A DNA stretch of 64,000 bases. Origin: Rhodalgimonas zhirmunskyi. Lineage in GTDB: Bacteria; Pseudomonadota; Alphaproteobacteria; Rhodobacterales; Rhodobacteraceae. The stretch covers positions 1 to 64,000 of the forward strand of contig JANFFA010000005.1 of assembly GCA_030848925.1 (NCBI GenBank). Reading direction: 5' to 3'. The notes under the pieces were generated by a model that saw only the letters and a list, made by a program, of their open reading frames with translations, searched no databases and had not been told where the DNA came from. Below, piece after piece: positions 44,134 to 53,167 of this stretch. Made by a program: the position numbers and the translations under genes. How positions within the stretch are numbered: the first letter of the stretch is position 1; every line of letters starts with the position of its first letter.

Positions 44134-46925
44134 GCGCGCATCGTGTGGCCGGGCGCGGGCGGATCGACGCCGATGCACCGCTGAACTTTTCCTTTGACGG
44201 GCGCGCGTTTCAGGGGCGGCGGGGGGATACCATCGCCTCGGCCCTGTTGGCGAATGGCGTGCGCGTCATGGGGCGCAGTTTCAAGTATCACCGTCCGCGC
44301 GGGCCGTGGGGCGCGTGGGTGGATGACCCGAACGCGATCATGAACGTCGCGCTGAATGGCGTCGAATTGCCCAACTGCCCGGCAACGACGACCTATCTGG
44401 AAGAGGGGATGGCGGCGCGGTCGGTCAATGCGTTTCCTTCGGCGCGGTTCGACCTGAAGGGCGGGCTGGACCTGTTCCATCGCTGGCTTGGGGCGGGGTT
44501 TTACTACAAGACCTTCATGTGGCCCGACTGGCACCTGTTCGAGCCGATGATCCGGCGAATGGCGGGGCTTGGCGCAGTGAGCGATGCGGTGCTTGAGGGC
44601 TATGTCGCGGACCAGCTGCATGATCGCTGTGAGGTGCTTGTCGTGGGGGGCGGCGCGGCGGGGCTTGTGGCGGCGCGCAGTGCGGCCGAGGCGGGGCAGG
44701 ATGTGTGCCTTGTGGAGGATCACGCGGAATGCGGTGGCGGGGTTTGGCAGCGCGCTGAGATCGAGGGCACGGCGCCCGCCGATTGGGTGGCGGCGCAAGT
44801 CGCGGCGATTGTCGCGGCGGGGGGGCGGGTGTTGACCCGGGCGACGGCGTTTGGCGTGTTCGATCATCGGATGGTGGGGATCGTGGAAAACCGCGCGTTC
44901 GGGCAAGCGCCACGGTTGCGGCGGATGCGGGCGGGGCGGATCGTGCTGGCAAGTGGTGCGCTGGATCGGCCCGTGACGTTTGCGAACAACGACCGGCCCG
45001 GCGTGATGTCGGTCGATGGGGCGGGCGAGATGCTGGCGCGGTATGGCGTGCTTGTGGGGCGCAGGATCGCCGTGGTGGCCAACAACAGCGCGGCGCGCGC
45101 GGTCCTTCCGGCGCTGGTTCAGGCGGGGGCCGAGGTTGTCGAGGTCGATCCAGCGGCGGGCCCGATCCGGGTGCTGGGGGCCAAGCGGATCAGGGGGCTG
45201 GATCAAGGCGGACGGCGGGTCGAGGCGGATACGGTGCTGGCCTCGGGCGGGCTGACGCCGCTGGTGCATTTGTGGCGCCATGCCGGGGGCAAGCTGGACT
45301 GGTGCGACGCGCGGCAGGCCTTCATCCCCGGGCGCGCGCCCGAAGGTATGGTGGCGGTGGGCGCGGCGGCGGGCGCTTTCGATCTGGAATCGGCTTTGGA
45401 GGAGGCGCGGGGGGTTGCGCGGGGCGGGGCCGTTGAGGCGTCCGTGTCCCATTACCACCTGACGCCGCTCTGGCCCGCGCCGGGGGCGAAGGGGCGCCAG
45501 TGGATCGATTTTCAGCATGACGTGACGCTGAAGGACGTGGAGCTTGCGGCGCGGGAAAACTATGTCTCGGTCGAGCATCTGAAGCGCTATACCACGCTTG
45601 GGATGGCCTCGGATCAGGGCAAGACCGCGAATATGGCCGGGTTGGCGGCGATGGCGGCGATCCAGGGCCGCCCGATCCCCGAGGTGGGCACGACGACGTT
45701 TCGCCCGCCCTTCGTGCCGATCCCGATCGAGACCTATCACGGCGCGCATCGTGGGCAGCTTTGGCACCCGCTCAAGCGGCTGGCGCTGGAAGAGGCGCAC
45801 CGCGCGGCGGGGGCGGCGCTGGGCGAATATGGCGGTTGGCTGCGTCCGGGGTGGTATGGGCAAGGCGATGTTGCGCAGATCATCGCTGAGGAGGTGCGCA
45901 TGGCGCGCGGCACGGCGGGGATTTTCGATGCTTCGCCCCTTGGCAAGATCGAGGTGATGGGCCCGGATGCCGAGGCCTTTGTCGATTTCGTCTATTACAA
46001 CACGATCCGCACGCTGAAACCCGGCCATATCCGCTATGGGTTTCTGCTGAGCGAAGGGGGCGCGGTGATGGATGACGGGGTGATCGCGCGGGTCGATCAG
46101 GATCGTTTCGTGATCTCGTGCTCGTCGAGCCATGTCGATGGGGTGCGCACTCACCTTGAGGCGTGGCGGCAGGACGGCAACGACCCGGACCGGATTTTCA
46201 TACATGACACGACGCAGCATTGGGCAACCGTGACAATGACCGGGCCGAAAGCGCGCGAGATCGTTGGCGCGCTGGGGCTGGAGGTGGATTTGTCGGCAGA
46301 GGCGTTTCCCCACATGCGCCTGCGTGAGGTGGTCTGGCAGGGGGGGCCTTTGCGCATCGCGCGGGTGAGTTTCACCGGGGATGTAAGTTTCGAACTCTCG
46401 ATCCGAGCCAGCCGCGCGGAGGAATTATGGCAGGCATTGATCGCGGCGGGTGCGCCGCTGGGGGCGGGGCCACTGGGGCTTGAGGCGCTGTCGATTATGC
46501 GGGCCGAGAAGGGCTATTTGATTATCGGCAAGGATACGGATGGCGAGACGATGCCGCATGACCTTGGCTTTGGGATCCCGCGCCAGAAGAAAACCGTGGC
46601 CTTCATCGGGGATCGGAGCCTGCACAACGCCAAGGCCAACAGCACCGCGCGCAAGCAGTTGGTGGGGCTGCGTGTGGCCGAGGGGGCGGTGATGCTGCCC
46701 ACCGGGGCGCATGTGGTTGAGGCGGGCACGCAGCGGTCGTTGGGCTATGTCACGTCGAGCTATGACAGCCCGACGCTGGACCGCCCGATTGCGCTGGCCT
46801 TGATCGAGGACGGTGTGGCGCAGATGGGGCGGGAGGTGACGATCTGGCATCTGGGAGAGACGCGCAGGGCGACGATTTGTGGCCCCTGTGCCTTTGATCC
46901 CGAGGGGGAGCGGCTTCATGCGTGA
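44130..46925 (+). CDS. soxA: Sarcosine oxidase subunit alpha
   Basis: 931 residues. N-terminal 2Fe-2S_4-like domain (about 20-100), NAD+-binding VLVVGGGAAGLVAARSAAEAG near 168-188, further FAD/NAD-binding parts, and a C-terminal GcvT/aminomethyltransferase domain (about 560-930) that accepts the methyl group on tetrahydrofolate as 5,10-methylene-THF. Overlaps soxD at its start and soxG at its end. Confidence 0.95.
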   Translation: MSAHRVAGRGRIDADAPLNFSFDGRAFQGRRGDTIASALLANGVRVMGRSFKYHRPRGPWGAWVDDPNAIMNVALNGVELPNCPATTTYLEEGMAARSVNAFPSARFDLKGGLDLFHRWLGAGFYYKTFMWPDWHLFEPMIRRMAGLGAVSDAVLEGYVADQLHDRCEVLVVGGGAAGLVAARSAAEAGQDVCLVEDHAECGGGVWQRAEIEGTAPADWVAAQVAAIVAAGGRVLTRATAFGVFDHRMVGIVENRAFGQAPRLRRMRAGRIVLASGALDRPVTFANNDRPGVMSVDGAGEMLARYGVLVGRRIAVVANNSAARAVLPALVQAGAEVVEVDPAAGPIRVLGAKRIRGLDQGGRRVEADTVLASGGLTPLVHLWRHAGGKLDWCDARQAFIPGRAPEGMVAVGAAAGAFDLESALEEARGVARGGAVEASVSHYHLTPLWPAPGAKGRQWIDFQHDVTLKDVELAARENYVSVEHLKRYTTLGMASDQGKTANMAGLAAMAAIQGRPIPEVGTTTFRPPFVPIPIETYHGAHRGQLWHPLKRLALEEAHRAAGAALGEYGGWLRPGWYGQGDVAQIIAEEVRMARGTAGIFDASPLGKIEVMGPDAEAFVDFVYYNTIRTLKPGHIRYGFLLSEGGAVMDDGVIARVDQDRFVISCSSSHVDGVRTHLEAWRQDGNDPDRIFIHDTTQHWATVTMTGPKAREIVGALGLEVDLSAEAFPHMRLREVVWQGGPLRIARVSFTGDVSFELSIRASRAEELWQALIAAGAPLGAGPLGLEALSIMRAEKGYLIIGKDTDGETMPHDLGFGIPRQKKTVAFIGDRSLHNAKANSTARKQLVGLRVAEGAVMLPTGAHVVEAGTQRSLGYVTSSYDSPTLDRPIALALIEDGVAQMGREVTIWHLGETRRATICGPCAFDPEGERLHA

Positions 46926-47436
46926 CGACAGCGGCAAATGGGATCGCTTGCCGGCGGTGGATGCGGTGATCGATGCACCGGGGGTTGTGATCCGCCGGGT
47001 GGCATTGGTGCGGCAGGTGTTGATCTCCGGGCCGGATGTTCTGACGCAGATCGACGGGCCGGTGGTGGAATGGCCCGGCGTGGTCGAGGCCGAGAGTTAT
47101 GCGCTGAGCCTGCGGCGGGACCGGGTGCTTTGGGTCAATGGCCCAGAGATGGCGGAGGGCTGGGACGCGGCGCGCAATTGGGCGGTGTCGGATGTGTCAG
47201 ACGGCTATGAGGTGGTCGAAATCGCCGGTGCGGGCGCATTGGCGCTGTTGTGCCGGGGGGCGGAGGTGAGCCTTGATCAGCCCTCACGCTCGGTTGCGCG
47301 GCTATTGTTCGGGTTTGGGGCGTTTCTCTATCGCGCGGGGAATGTGCAGACCTATCGCGCGCATGTTGGAAGGGCGCAGGCCGGGGCATTCTGGACAGCG
47401 CTGGAAGTGCATCTTCGGGTGTCTGGCGACGTCTAG
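46918..47436 (+). CDS. soxG: Sarcosine oxidase subunit gamma
   Basis: 172 residues, SoxG family with a GcvT-like fold: PSRSVARLLFGFGAFLYRAGN and YRAHVGRAQAGAFWTALEVHL are the recognisable parts. Overlaps soxA by eight bases. Its TAG stop shares the CTAG with the convergent lrp gene. No glyA, purU or folD is in this window, unlike many sox operons. Confidence 0.92.
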   Translation: MRDDSGKWDRLPAVDAVIDAPGVVIRRVALVRQVLISGPDVLTQIDGPVVEWPGVVEAESYALSLRRDRVLWVNGPEMAEGWDAARNWAVSDVSDGYEVVEIAGAGALALLCRGAEVSLDQPSRSVARLLFGFGAFLYRAGNVQTYRAHVGRAQAGAFWTALEVHLRVSGDV

Positions 47437-47891
47437 AGCGGCAGGGTTTTCTGCGTCTTGATCTGGCGCAGGACAACGTTGGTTTGCGCGCTTTCGACGG
47501 CGGGCATGCGGAACAGGAAGTTTTCGAGAAACTGGTTGTAGGCGGCGATGTCGCGGCACAGCACGTGCAGGTGATAATCGGCCTGTCCGGTGGTGGCGTA
47601 GCATTCCATCACCTCGGGGCGGTGTTCGATGGCGGTAATGAATTGCGACAGGTGTTCGGGGTTGTGACGGGTGAGGTGCACATGCACCAGCGCCTGAAAC
47701 GCGAGGCCCGCCTGTTGCGGTGAAAGCTCGGCGCGGTAGGCCGTAATCAGCCCCGCTTCCTCAAAGGCGCGGACACGGCGCCAGCAGGCCGAGGCCGACA
47801 TGCCGACCCGTTCGGCCAGATCGGCATTCGAGATGCGGCAGTCGGCCTGAAGCAGGGCGAGAAGGCGGCGGTCACGGTCATCAAGCTGCAT
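47433..47891 (-). CDS. Lrp/AsnC-family regulator
   Basis: 152 residues. Helix-turn-helix near 5-50 (LDDRDRRLLALLQADCRISNADLAERVGMSASACWRR, shown as a pattern) and a C-terminal RAM ligand domain with the conserved VMECYATTGQADYHLHVLCRD. Divergent from the indolepyruvate ferredoxin oxidoreductase gene, which it very probably controls; such regulators sense amino acids, likely aromatic here. Start ATG 47891 fits family length; an upstream in-frame ATG at 47960 lies inside the palindromes. Confidence 0.92.
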   Translation of the reverse strand: MQLDDRDRRLLALLQADCRISNADLAERVGMSASACWRRVRAFEEAGLITAYRAELSPQQAGLAFQALVHVHLTRHNPEHLSQFITAIEHRPEVMECYATTGQADYHLHVLCRDIAAYNQFLENFLFRMPAVESAQTNVVLRQIKTQKTLPL

Positions 47892-47926
47892 GCGGGTAAT
47901 CTTTTCTGAATTGCGCGTAAGTGCGG

Positions 47927-47960
47927 TGATATTGACCAATATCATGCCGAAAATCGGCAT
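47927..47960. promoter_or_regulatory. Two abutting palindromes between lrp and ior genes
   Basis: TGATATT-GACC-AATATCA (47927-47944) is followed, sharing one A, by ATGCCGA-AAA-TCGGCAT (47944-47960). Both are perfect 7-bp-arm inverted repeats. Likely binding sites for the Lrp-type regulator controlling itself and the divergent ior gene. Confidence 0.65.
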
Positions 47961-48020
47961 CTATGAACAGGTTTTTCGCTGTGCTCTGCTAAAATTCCCT
48001 CAGCAAGGAGGAGCGCGCCC

Positions 48021-51000
48021 ATGACCAGCCAGCCGAGAGAGTTCGACACCTATCAGCTTGAGGATCGCTATACGCGGGAAAGCGGGAGGGTGTTTCTGAC
48101 CGGGACGCAAGCGCTTGTGCGGATTATGCTGGATCAGGCGCGGCGCGATAAGGCGCGGGGGTTGAACACCGCCGGGTTCATCTCGGGCTATCGCGGCTCA
48201 CCGCTTGGGGCGCTGGATCTGGAGTTGTGGCGCGCCGGCAAGCATACGCAGGCGAATGGAATTACCTTCATGCCGGCGGTGAATGAAGACCTTGGCGCGA
48301 CAGCGGTTCTGGGCGCGCAGCAGGCAAGCCTTGATCCGCATGCGGAGGTCGAGGGCGTGTTTTCCATGTGGTACGGCAAGGGGCCGGGGCTGGATCGGTC
48401 GGGCGATGCGCTGCGCCATGGCAATGCCTATGGGTCGTCGCCCAAGGGCGGCGTTCTGGTGGTGGCGGGGGATGATCACGGCTGTGTGTCGTCGTCGATG
48501 CCGCATCAATCGGACGTGGCCTTTATGACGTGGTTCATGCCGACGCTGAACCCGGCCAACGTGGCGGAATACCTGTCGTTCGGGGAATACGGTCTGGCGC
48601 TGAGCCGGTATTCGGGGACCTGGGTGGGGTTCAAGGCGATTTCGGAAACGGTGGAAAGCGGGCAGTCGGTGGAGTTGCCCGCGGACCGCGAGTTTACCTT
48701 CCCCGAGATCGACCTGCCGCCGGGTGGCCTGCATGTGCGCGAGGCCGATCTACCCAGCCCCCAAATCGAAACCCGGATCACCCACAAGCTGCGCGCGGTG
48801 GAGGCGTTTGTCGAGGCCAACCCGATTGATCAACGGATCTACGACATCCCCGAGGCGCGGTTCGGCATTGTCACCACCGGCAAGGGGCATCTTGACCTGA
48901 TGGAGGCGCTGCGCCTGTTGGGGCTGGACGAAGCGGCGTGCCGCCGGTTGGGCATCGATATCTACAAGGTGGGGATGGTGTGGCCGCTGGCGCGACGCGA
49001 TGCGCTGGCCTTCGTGCGGGGCAAGGCCGAGGTTCTGGTGATCGAGGAAAAGCGCGGCATCATCGAAAGCCAGTTCAAGGAGTATTTCTATGACTGGCCC
49101 GGCGACAAGCCCGCGAAGATGGTGGGCAAGCATCGCGCGGCGGGCGATCCGTTGATCCCGTGGACGGGTGAATTGAGCCCGCTGGGCTTGGTGCCGGTCG
49201 TGGCCGAGCGGCTAGACGGGTTTTTCCCCGAAGAGGGCCTTCTTGAGAAGGCGCGCGCCCTGACCGACAGGCCGCCACGGATTGTCGATGTGAAGGGGGC
49301 GACGCGCACGCCCTATTTCTGTTCGGGTTGTCCGCACAACACCTCGACCAAATTGCCCGAGGGCAGCAAGGCGGCGTCGGGGATCGGCTGTCACGTGATG
49401 GCCAGTTGGATGGATCGCAACACCGTGGGCTATGCCCAGATGGGCGGCGAGGGCGTGCCGCATGTGGTGGCGTCGAAATACAACGGCGGCAAGCATATCT
49501 TTCAGAATCTGGGTGAGGGGACATGGTATCACTCGGGCTCTCTCGCCATTCGGCAGGCCGTGGCGGCGGGGACGAACATCACCTACAAGATCCTTTACAA
49601 CGACGCGGTCGCCATGACCGGCGGGCAGCCGGTGGATGGCCCGGTGAGTGTGCAGGGGATTGCGCAGGCCTGTCGGGCCGAAGGGGTGCAGCGGATTGCT
49701 TTGGTGTCGGATGACATCGGCAAGTTTTCGCGCGCCGATTTTCCGGACGGGACCAGTTTTCATCCGCGCGAAGAGATGGACACGGTGCAGCGCGCGTTGC
49801 GCGAGGTTCCCGGCGTCACGGTGCTGATCTATGAGCAGACCTGCGCCACCGAGAAGCGCCGCCGCCGCAAGCGTGGCACGCTGGAAGACCCCAAGAAATT
49901 TGCCTTCATCAACCCGGCGGTTTGCGAGGGCTGTGGCGATTGTTCGTTGGAAAGCAATTGCCTGAGCATCGAGCCGCTGGAGACGGAGTTTGGGCGCAAG
50001 CGCAAGGTGAACCTGTCGAGTTGCAACAAGGATTTTTCGTGCCTCAACGGGTTTTGCCCGAGTTTCGTGACGGTTGAGGGCGAGCGGCGGCGCAACAGCG
50101 ACTCCGGGGTCGACCTTGGCCCGCTTCTGGCCGATCTGCCTGCGCCGCAGATGGCCGGGCTTGCCGCGCCCTATGATTTGTTGGTGACGGGCGTGGGGGG
50201 CACCGGTGTTGTGACGGTGGGGGCGCTGATCACCATGGCGGCGCATCTGGAAGGCAAGGGCGCGAGCGTTCTGGATTTCACCGGCTTCGCGCAGAAATTC
50301 GGCACGGTGCTGAGCTATATCCGGCTTGGTGATGCGCCCGAGACGATCCATCAGGTGCGGATCGATCAGGGGGCGGCGGATGCGGTGATCGGCTGCGATA
50401 TCGTGGTGGCCAGCGCGCCGCGCGCGTCGGCGATGTATCGCGAGGGGACGCGCTGTGTCCTGAACCTTGCCGAGATGCCGACCGGCGATCTGGTGCTGCA
50501 TCGCGACGCGCAGTTGAACGTTGCGACCCGGTTGGAGCGGATCCGCGCCGCTGTGGGAGAGGCGAATGTCGAGGGGTTTGACGCCAATGCGCTGGCCGAG
50601 CGGATCATGGGCGACAGCGTCTTTGCCAACGTGATCCTGCTGGGGCATGCGTGGCAGGCGGGGCTGGTGCCGGTGAGTGAGGCGGCTTTGAAACAGGCGA
50701 TCTTGCTGAACGGGGTCGCGGTGGAAAAGAACATGATGGCGTTTGACCTTGGCCGGGTGATGGCGGTGAGACCCGAGGCGCTGACCGAGGGGGCGGCGCA
50801 ACCTGACGAGGCGGGGTTGGAGGCGGTGCTTGCGCGCAATGTCGGGTTTCTGACCAAGTATCAGGACGGGGAATATGCGGCGCGTTACAGTGCCGCGATT
50901 GCGGCGTTTCGGGCGGGTGTGCCTGCTGAACTGGCCGAGCAGTTGACCGGGATCGCGGCGAAGGCGTTGTTCAAGCTGATGGCGATCAAGGACGAATACG

Positions 51001-51434
51001 AGGTTGCGCGGCTGCATGTTTCGGATGATTTCGCGGCGCAGTTGGAAGAGGCGTTCGAGCCGGGGTTCAAGCTGAATTACCATTTCGCCGCGCCGGTGGT
51101 GTCGTGGAAACGCGATGCGCGGGGGCGGCCGGTGAAGCGGCGGTTCGGGCCGTGGATGACGACGGGATTGCGGCTGTTGGCACGGCTGAAGAAATTGCGG
51201 GGCACATGGGCTGATCCGTTCGGCTATCAGGCCGAGCGCCGTGAAGAGAGGGCGCTGGTGGGGTGGTATCTGGACCTGCTCGCAAAGCTTGCCCCGGTGG
51301 TCGATGCCGGGAATGCGCAAACCGTTGAGCGGATCCTTGCGGCGCCTTTCGAGATCCGGGGCTATGGCCCGGTGAAAGCGCCGGAAATCGCGAAGGCGCG
51401 GGAGCGGGTGGACGCGCTTCTGGCCGAGGTCTGA
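48021..51434 (+). CDS. Indolepyruvate:ferredoxin oxidoreductase, fused alpha/beta type
   Basis: 1137 residues. Oxidatively decarboxylates aryl 2-oxo acids (indole-, phenyl-pyruvate) to aryl-acyl-CoA using TPP, reducing ferredoxin. N-terminal IorA-like part with GYRGSPLGALD and a TPP-binding C-terminal part near 440-560 (GIGCHVMASWMDRNTVGYAQMGGEG). Fe-S cysteines at about 634-690: VCEGCGDCSLESNC and SSCNKDFSCLNGFCP. The gamma (IorB) domain starts near 715 at VTGVGGTGVVTVG. Ribosome site AAGGAGGAGCG. Part of aromatic amino-acid breakdown; divergent from the Lrp-family gene. Confidence 0.93.
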   Translation: MTSQPREFDTYQLEDRYTRESGRVFLTGTQALVRIMLDQARRDKARGLNTAGFISGYRGSPLGALDLELWRAGKHTQANGITFMPAVNEDLGATAVLGAQQASLDPHAEVEGVFSMWYGKGPGLDRSGDALRHGNAYGSSPKGGVLVVAGDDHGCVSSSMPHQSDVAFMTWFMPTLNPANVAEYLSFGEYGLALSRYSGTWVGFKAISETVESGQSVELPADREFTFPEIDLPPGGLHVREADLPSPQIETRITHKLRAVEAFVEANPIDQRIYDIPEARFGIVTTGKGHLDLMEALRLLGLDEAACRRLGIDIYKVGMVWPLARRDALAFVRGKAEVLVIEEKRGIIESQFKEYFYDWPGDKPAKMVGKHRAAGDPLIPWTGELSPLGLVPVVAERLDGFFPEEGLLEKARALTDRPPRIVDVKGATRTPYFCSGCPHNTSTKLPEGSKAASGIGCHVMASWMDRNTVGYAQMGGEGVPHVVASKYNGGKHIFQNLGEGTWYHSGSLAIRQAVAAGTNITYKILYNDAVAMTGGQPVDGPVSVQGIAQACRAEGVQRIALVSDDIGKFSRADFPDGTSFHPREEMDTVQRALREVPGVTVLIYEQTCATEKRRRRKRGTLEDPKKFAFINPAVCEGCGDCSLESNCLSIEPLETEFGRKRKVNLSSCNKDFSCLNGFCPSFVTVEGERRRNSDSGVDLGPLLADLPAPQMAGLAAPYDLLVTGVGGTGVVTVGALITMAAHLEGKGASVLDFTGFAQKFGTVLSYIRLGDAPETIHQVRIDQGAADAVIGCDIVVASAPRASAMYREGTRCVLNLAEMPTGDLVLHRDAQLNVATRLERIRAAVGEANVEGFDANALAERIMGDSVFANVILLGHAWQAGLVPVSEAALKQAILLNGVAVEKNMMAFDLGRVMAVRPEALTEGAAQPDEAGLEAVLARNVGFLTKYQDGEYAARYSAAIAAFRAGVPAELAEQLTGIAAKALFKLMAIKDEYEVARLHVSDDFAAQLEEAFEPGFKLNYHFAAPVVSWKRDARGRPVKRRFGPWMTTGLRLLARLKKLRGTWADPFGYQAERREERALVGWYLDLLAKLAPVVDAGNAQTVERILAAPFEIRGYGPVKAPEIAKARERVDALLAEV

Positions 51435-51438
51435 GCTT

Positions 51439-53154
51439 TCAGCCCACCATCGTGGACTTGCGTCGACCAAGCCGGGCCAGCGCAATCACCGGAGCGATCC
51501 CGGCGGCGACGATGGCCAGCGCGGCGACGGCGCCTTCTTCGTAGGTACCGCGCGCGGCCTCGCCATAAAGGTGGGTGGCCAGCGTTTCGACGCCGACGGG
51601 GCGCAACAGTAGCGTGGCCGAAAGCTCTTTCATTGAATCGACGAAGACCAGAAGCGCCGCTGCCGCCAGCGCGGGGCGGGTCAGGGGCAGGTGGAGGCGG
51701 CGAAAGCTGGCCCCCGGCCCATGGCCAAGGCAGCGTGCGGCATGGTCGAGCGAGCGGGGAATTTGTGAAAAGCCGCTTTCGATGCCGCCGATGGAAATCG
51801 CGAGAAAGCGCACGAAATAGGCATAGCCAAGCGCGATGCCCGAGCCCAAGAGCAAGAGGCCGGGGCCAGCATCGAACAGCGCGCGCGCGCCGGTGTCGAT
51901 CAACCGATCAAGGCCCGCCACGGGGACGAGGACGCCAAGGGCGATGACCGTGCCGGGCATGGCATAGCCAAGGCTGGCCAGCCGCCCGATGCCCGCCGTG
52001 ACCGCGCCGGGGCGAAGCCGGGCGGCAAAGGCGACGAGTGCGCCGCCGGTCAGCACGGCGATGGTGGCCCCCGCTGACAGCAGGAGGGTGTTGAGCGTTT
52101 CGGTGCGCAGTTGCGCGGAAATCCCGGCGGTGCCGATCCGCGTCACGGATTCCGAAATGAGCCATGCCAGCGGCACGCCAAAGCCCAGCAAAACCGGCAG
52201 CGCGCCCAGCCCGAAGGCCAACCAGCCGCGCAGGCCGTGAAGGCGCAGCGGCGTGACCGGGCGAAGCCGTTGTGCGCCCCCGGCGAAGCGCTGCCGCCGC
52301 CGTCCGAGCCGTTCGAGCGCGACAAGGCCCGCGACCACCACCAGCATGACCAGCGCTATTTGCGCCGCGCCGGGCAGGTCCGAGCGGGTGACCCATGTGC
52401 TGTAGACCGAGACCGTGAGGGTGCGCACGCCAAGGAATTCAGACGCGCCGATATCGTTGAGCGCCTCCATCAACGCGAGGCTTGCGCCAACGGCGATGGC
52501 GGGGCGGGCCAGCGGCAGCGCGAGCCGCCAAAACAGCGCGCGGCGCGAACAGCCAAGCATGCGCCCGGCCTCGAGCAGGCCCGCCGCCTGCATTGCGAAC
52601 ATCGCCCGCACGGGCAGGTAGACATAGGGGTAAAGCACCAGCCCGAGCAGGCCGATAGCGCCGGGCATGGAGCGGATGTCGGGCAGGCGGAAATCGCGCG
52701 GCGATGCGTAGCCCAGGATGGCGCGCAGAGTGTCCTGCACCGGGCCGAGCGGGTGCATCAGGTCGAGATAAACAAAGGCGATGATGTAGCTGGGCACGGC
52801 GAGGGGCAGCAGCAAGGCCCAGTCGAGAATGCGGCGGCCCGGGAAATCGTGCCGCGCCACCAGCCACGCGAGCGAGGTGCCAAGCGCGATGACCACCACG
52901 CCGACACCGCCCAGCAGGATCAGGCTTTGACCCAGCGCGGGCAACAGCACATGCGCCCAGAGGTGTGACCAGAGCCCTTCGGACCCTTGGACCGCCTGCC
53001 AGAGCAGCGCCGCCACCGGGATCAGCACCAGCACCGCCACGCCCGCCGCGGCCCAGACCCAAGCCCGCCCCGTCCGGCCCCGGGGGGCACGGCGCAGGGC
53101 GGACCGGGCCCCGGCTTGGGTCTTGGCCGCGGCGGTGAGGGCGGTTGTGGTCAT
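51439..53154 (-). CDS. Fe(3+) ABC importer permease (FbpB/AfuB type)
   Basis: 571 residues with about 12 membrane segments in two fused permease halves. EAA-type cytoplasmic loops are visible as EAGRMLGCSRRALFWRLALPLARPA and DHAARCLGHGPGASFRRLHLPLTRPA (fragments). The fused two-half permease is standard for FbpB. Follows the binding-protein gene by 13 bases. An Ala/Arg-rich N-terminal tail of about 30 residues precedes the first helix. Confidence 0.9.
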   Translation of the reverse strand: MTTTALTAAAKTQAGARSALRRAPRGRTGRAWVWAAAGVAVLVLIPVAALLWQAVQGSEGLWSHLWAHVLLPALGQSLILLGGVGVVVIALGTSLAWLVARHDFPGRRILDWALLLPLAVPSYIIAFVYLDLMHPLGPVQDTLRAILGYASPRDFRLPDIRSMPGAIGLLGLVLYPYVYLPVRAMFAMQAAGLLEAGRMLGCSRRALFWRLALPLARPAIAVGASLALMEALNDIGASEFLGVRTLTVSVYSTWVTRSDLPGAAQIALVMLVVVAGLVALERLGRRRQRFAGGAQRLRPVTPLRLHGLRGWLAFGLGALPVLLGFGVPLAWLISESVTRIGTAGISAQLRTETLNTLLLSAGATIAVLTGGALVAFAARLRPGAVTAGIGRLASLGYAMPGTVIALGVLVPVAGLDRLIDTGARALFDAGPGLLLLGSGIALGYAYFVRFLAISIGGIESGFSQIPRSLDHAARCLGHGPGASFRRLHLPLTRPALAAAALLVFVDSMKELSATLLLRPVGVETLATHLYGEAARGTYEEGAVAALAIVAAGIAPVIALARLGRRKSTMVG

Positions 53155-53167
53155 CGACGCATGGGAC

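Noticed and set aside
43917-46313. 798-codon open frame opposite soxD/soxA
   Set aside because: Antisense to conserved sox genes; Pro/His/Arg-rich, no motif.
49212-51485. 757-codon open frame opposite the ior gene
   Set aside because: Antisense shadow of a conserved fused enzyme; no family similarity seen.
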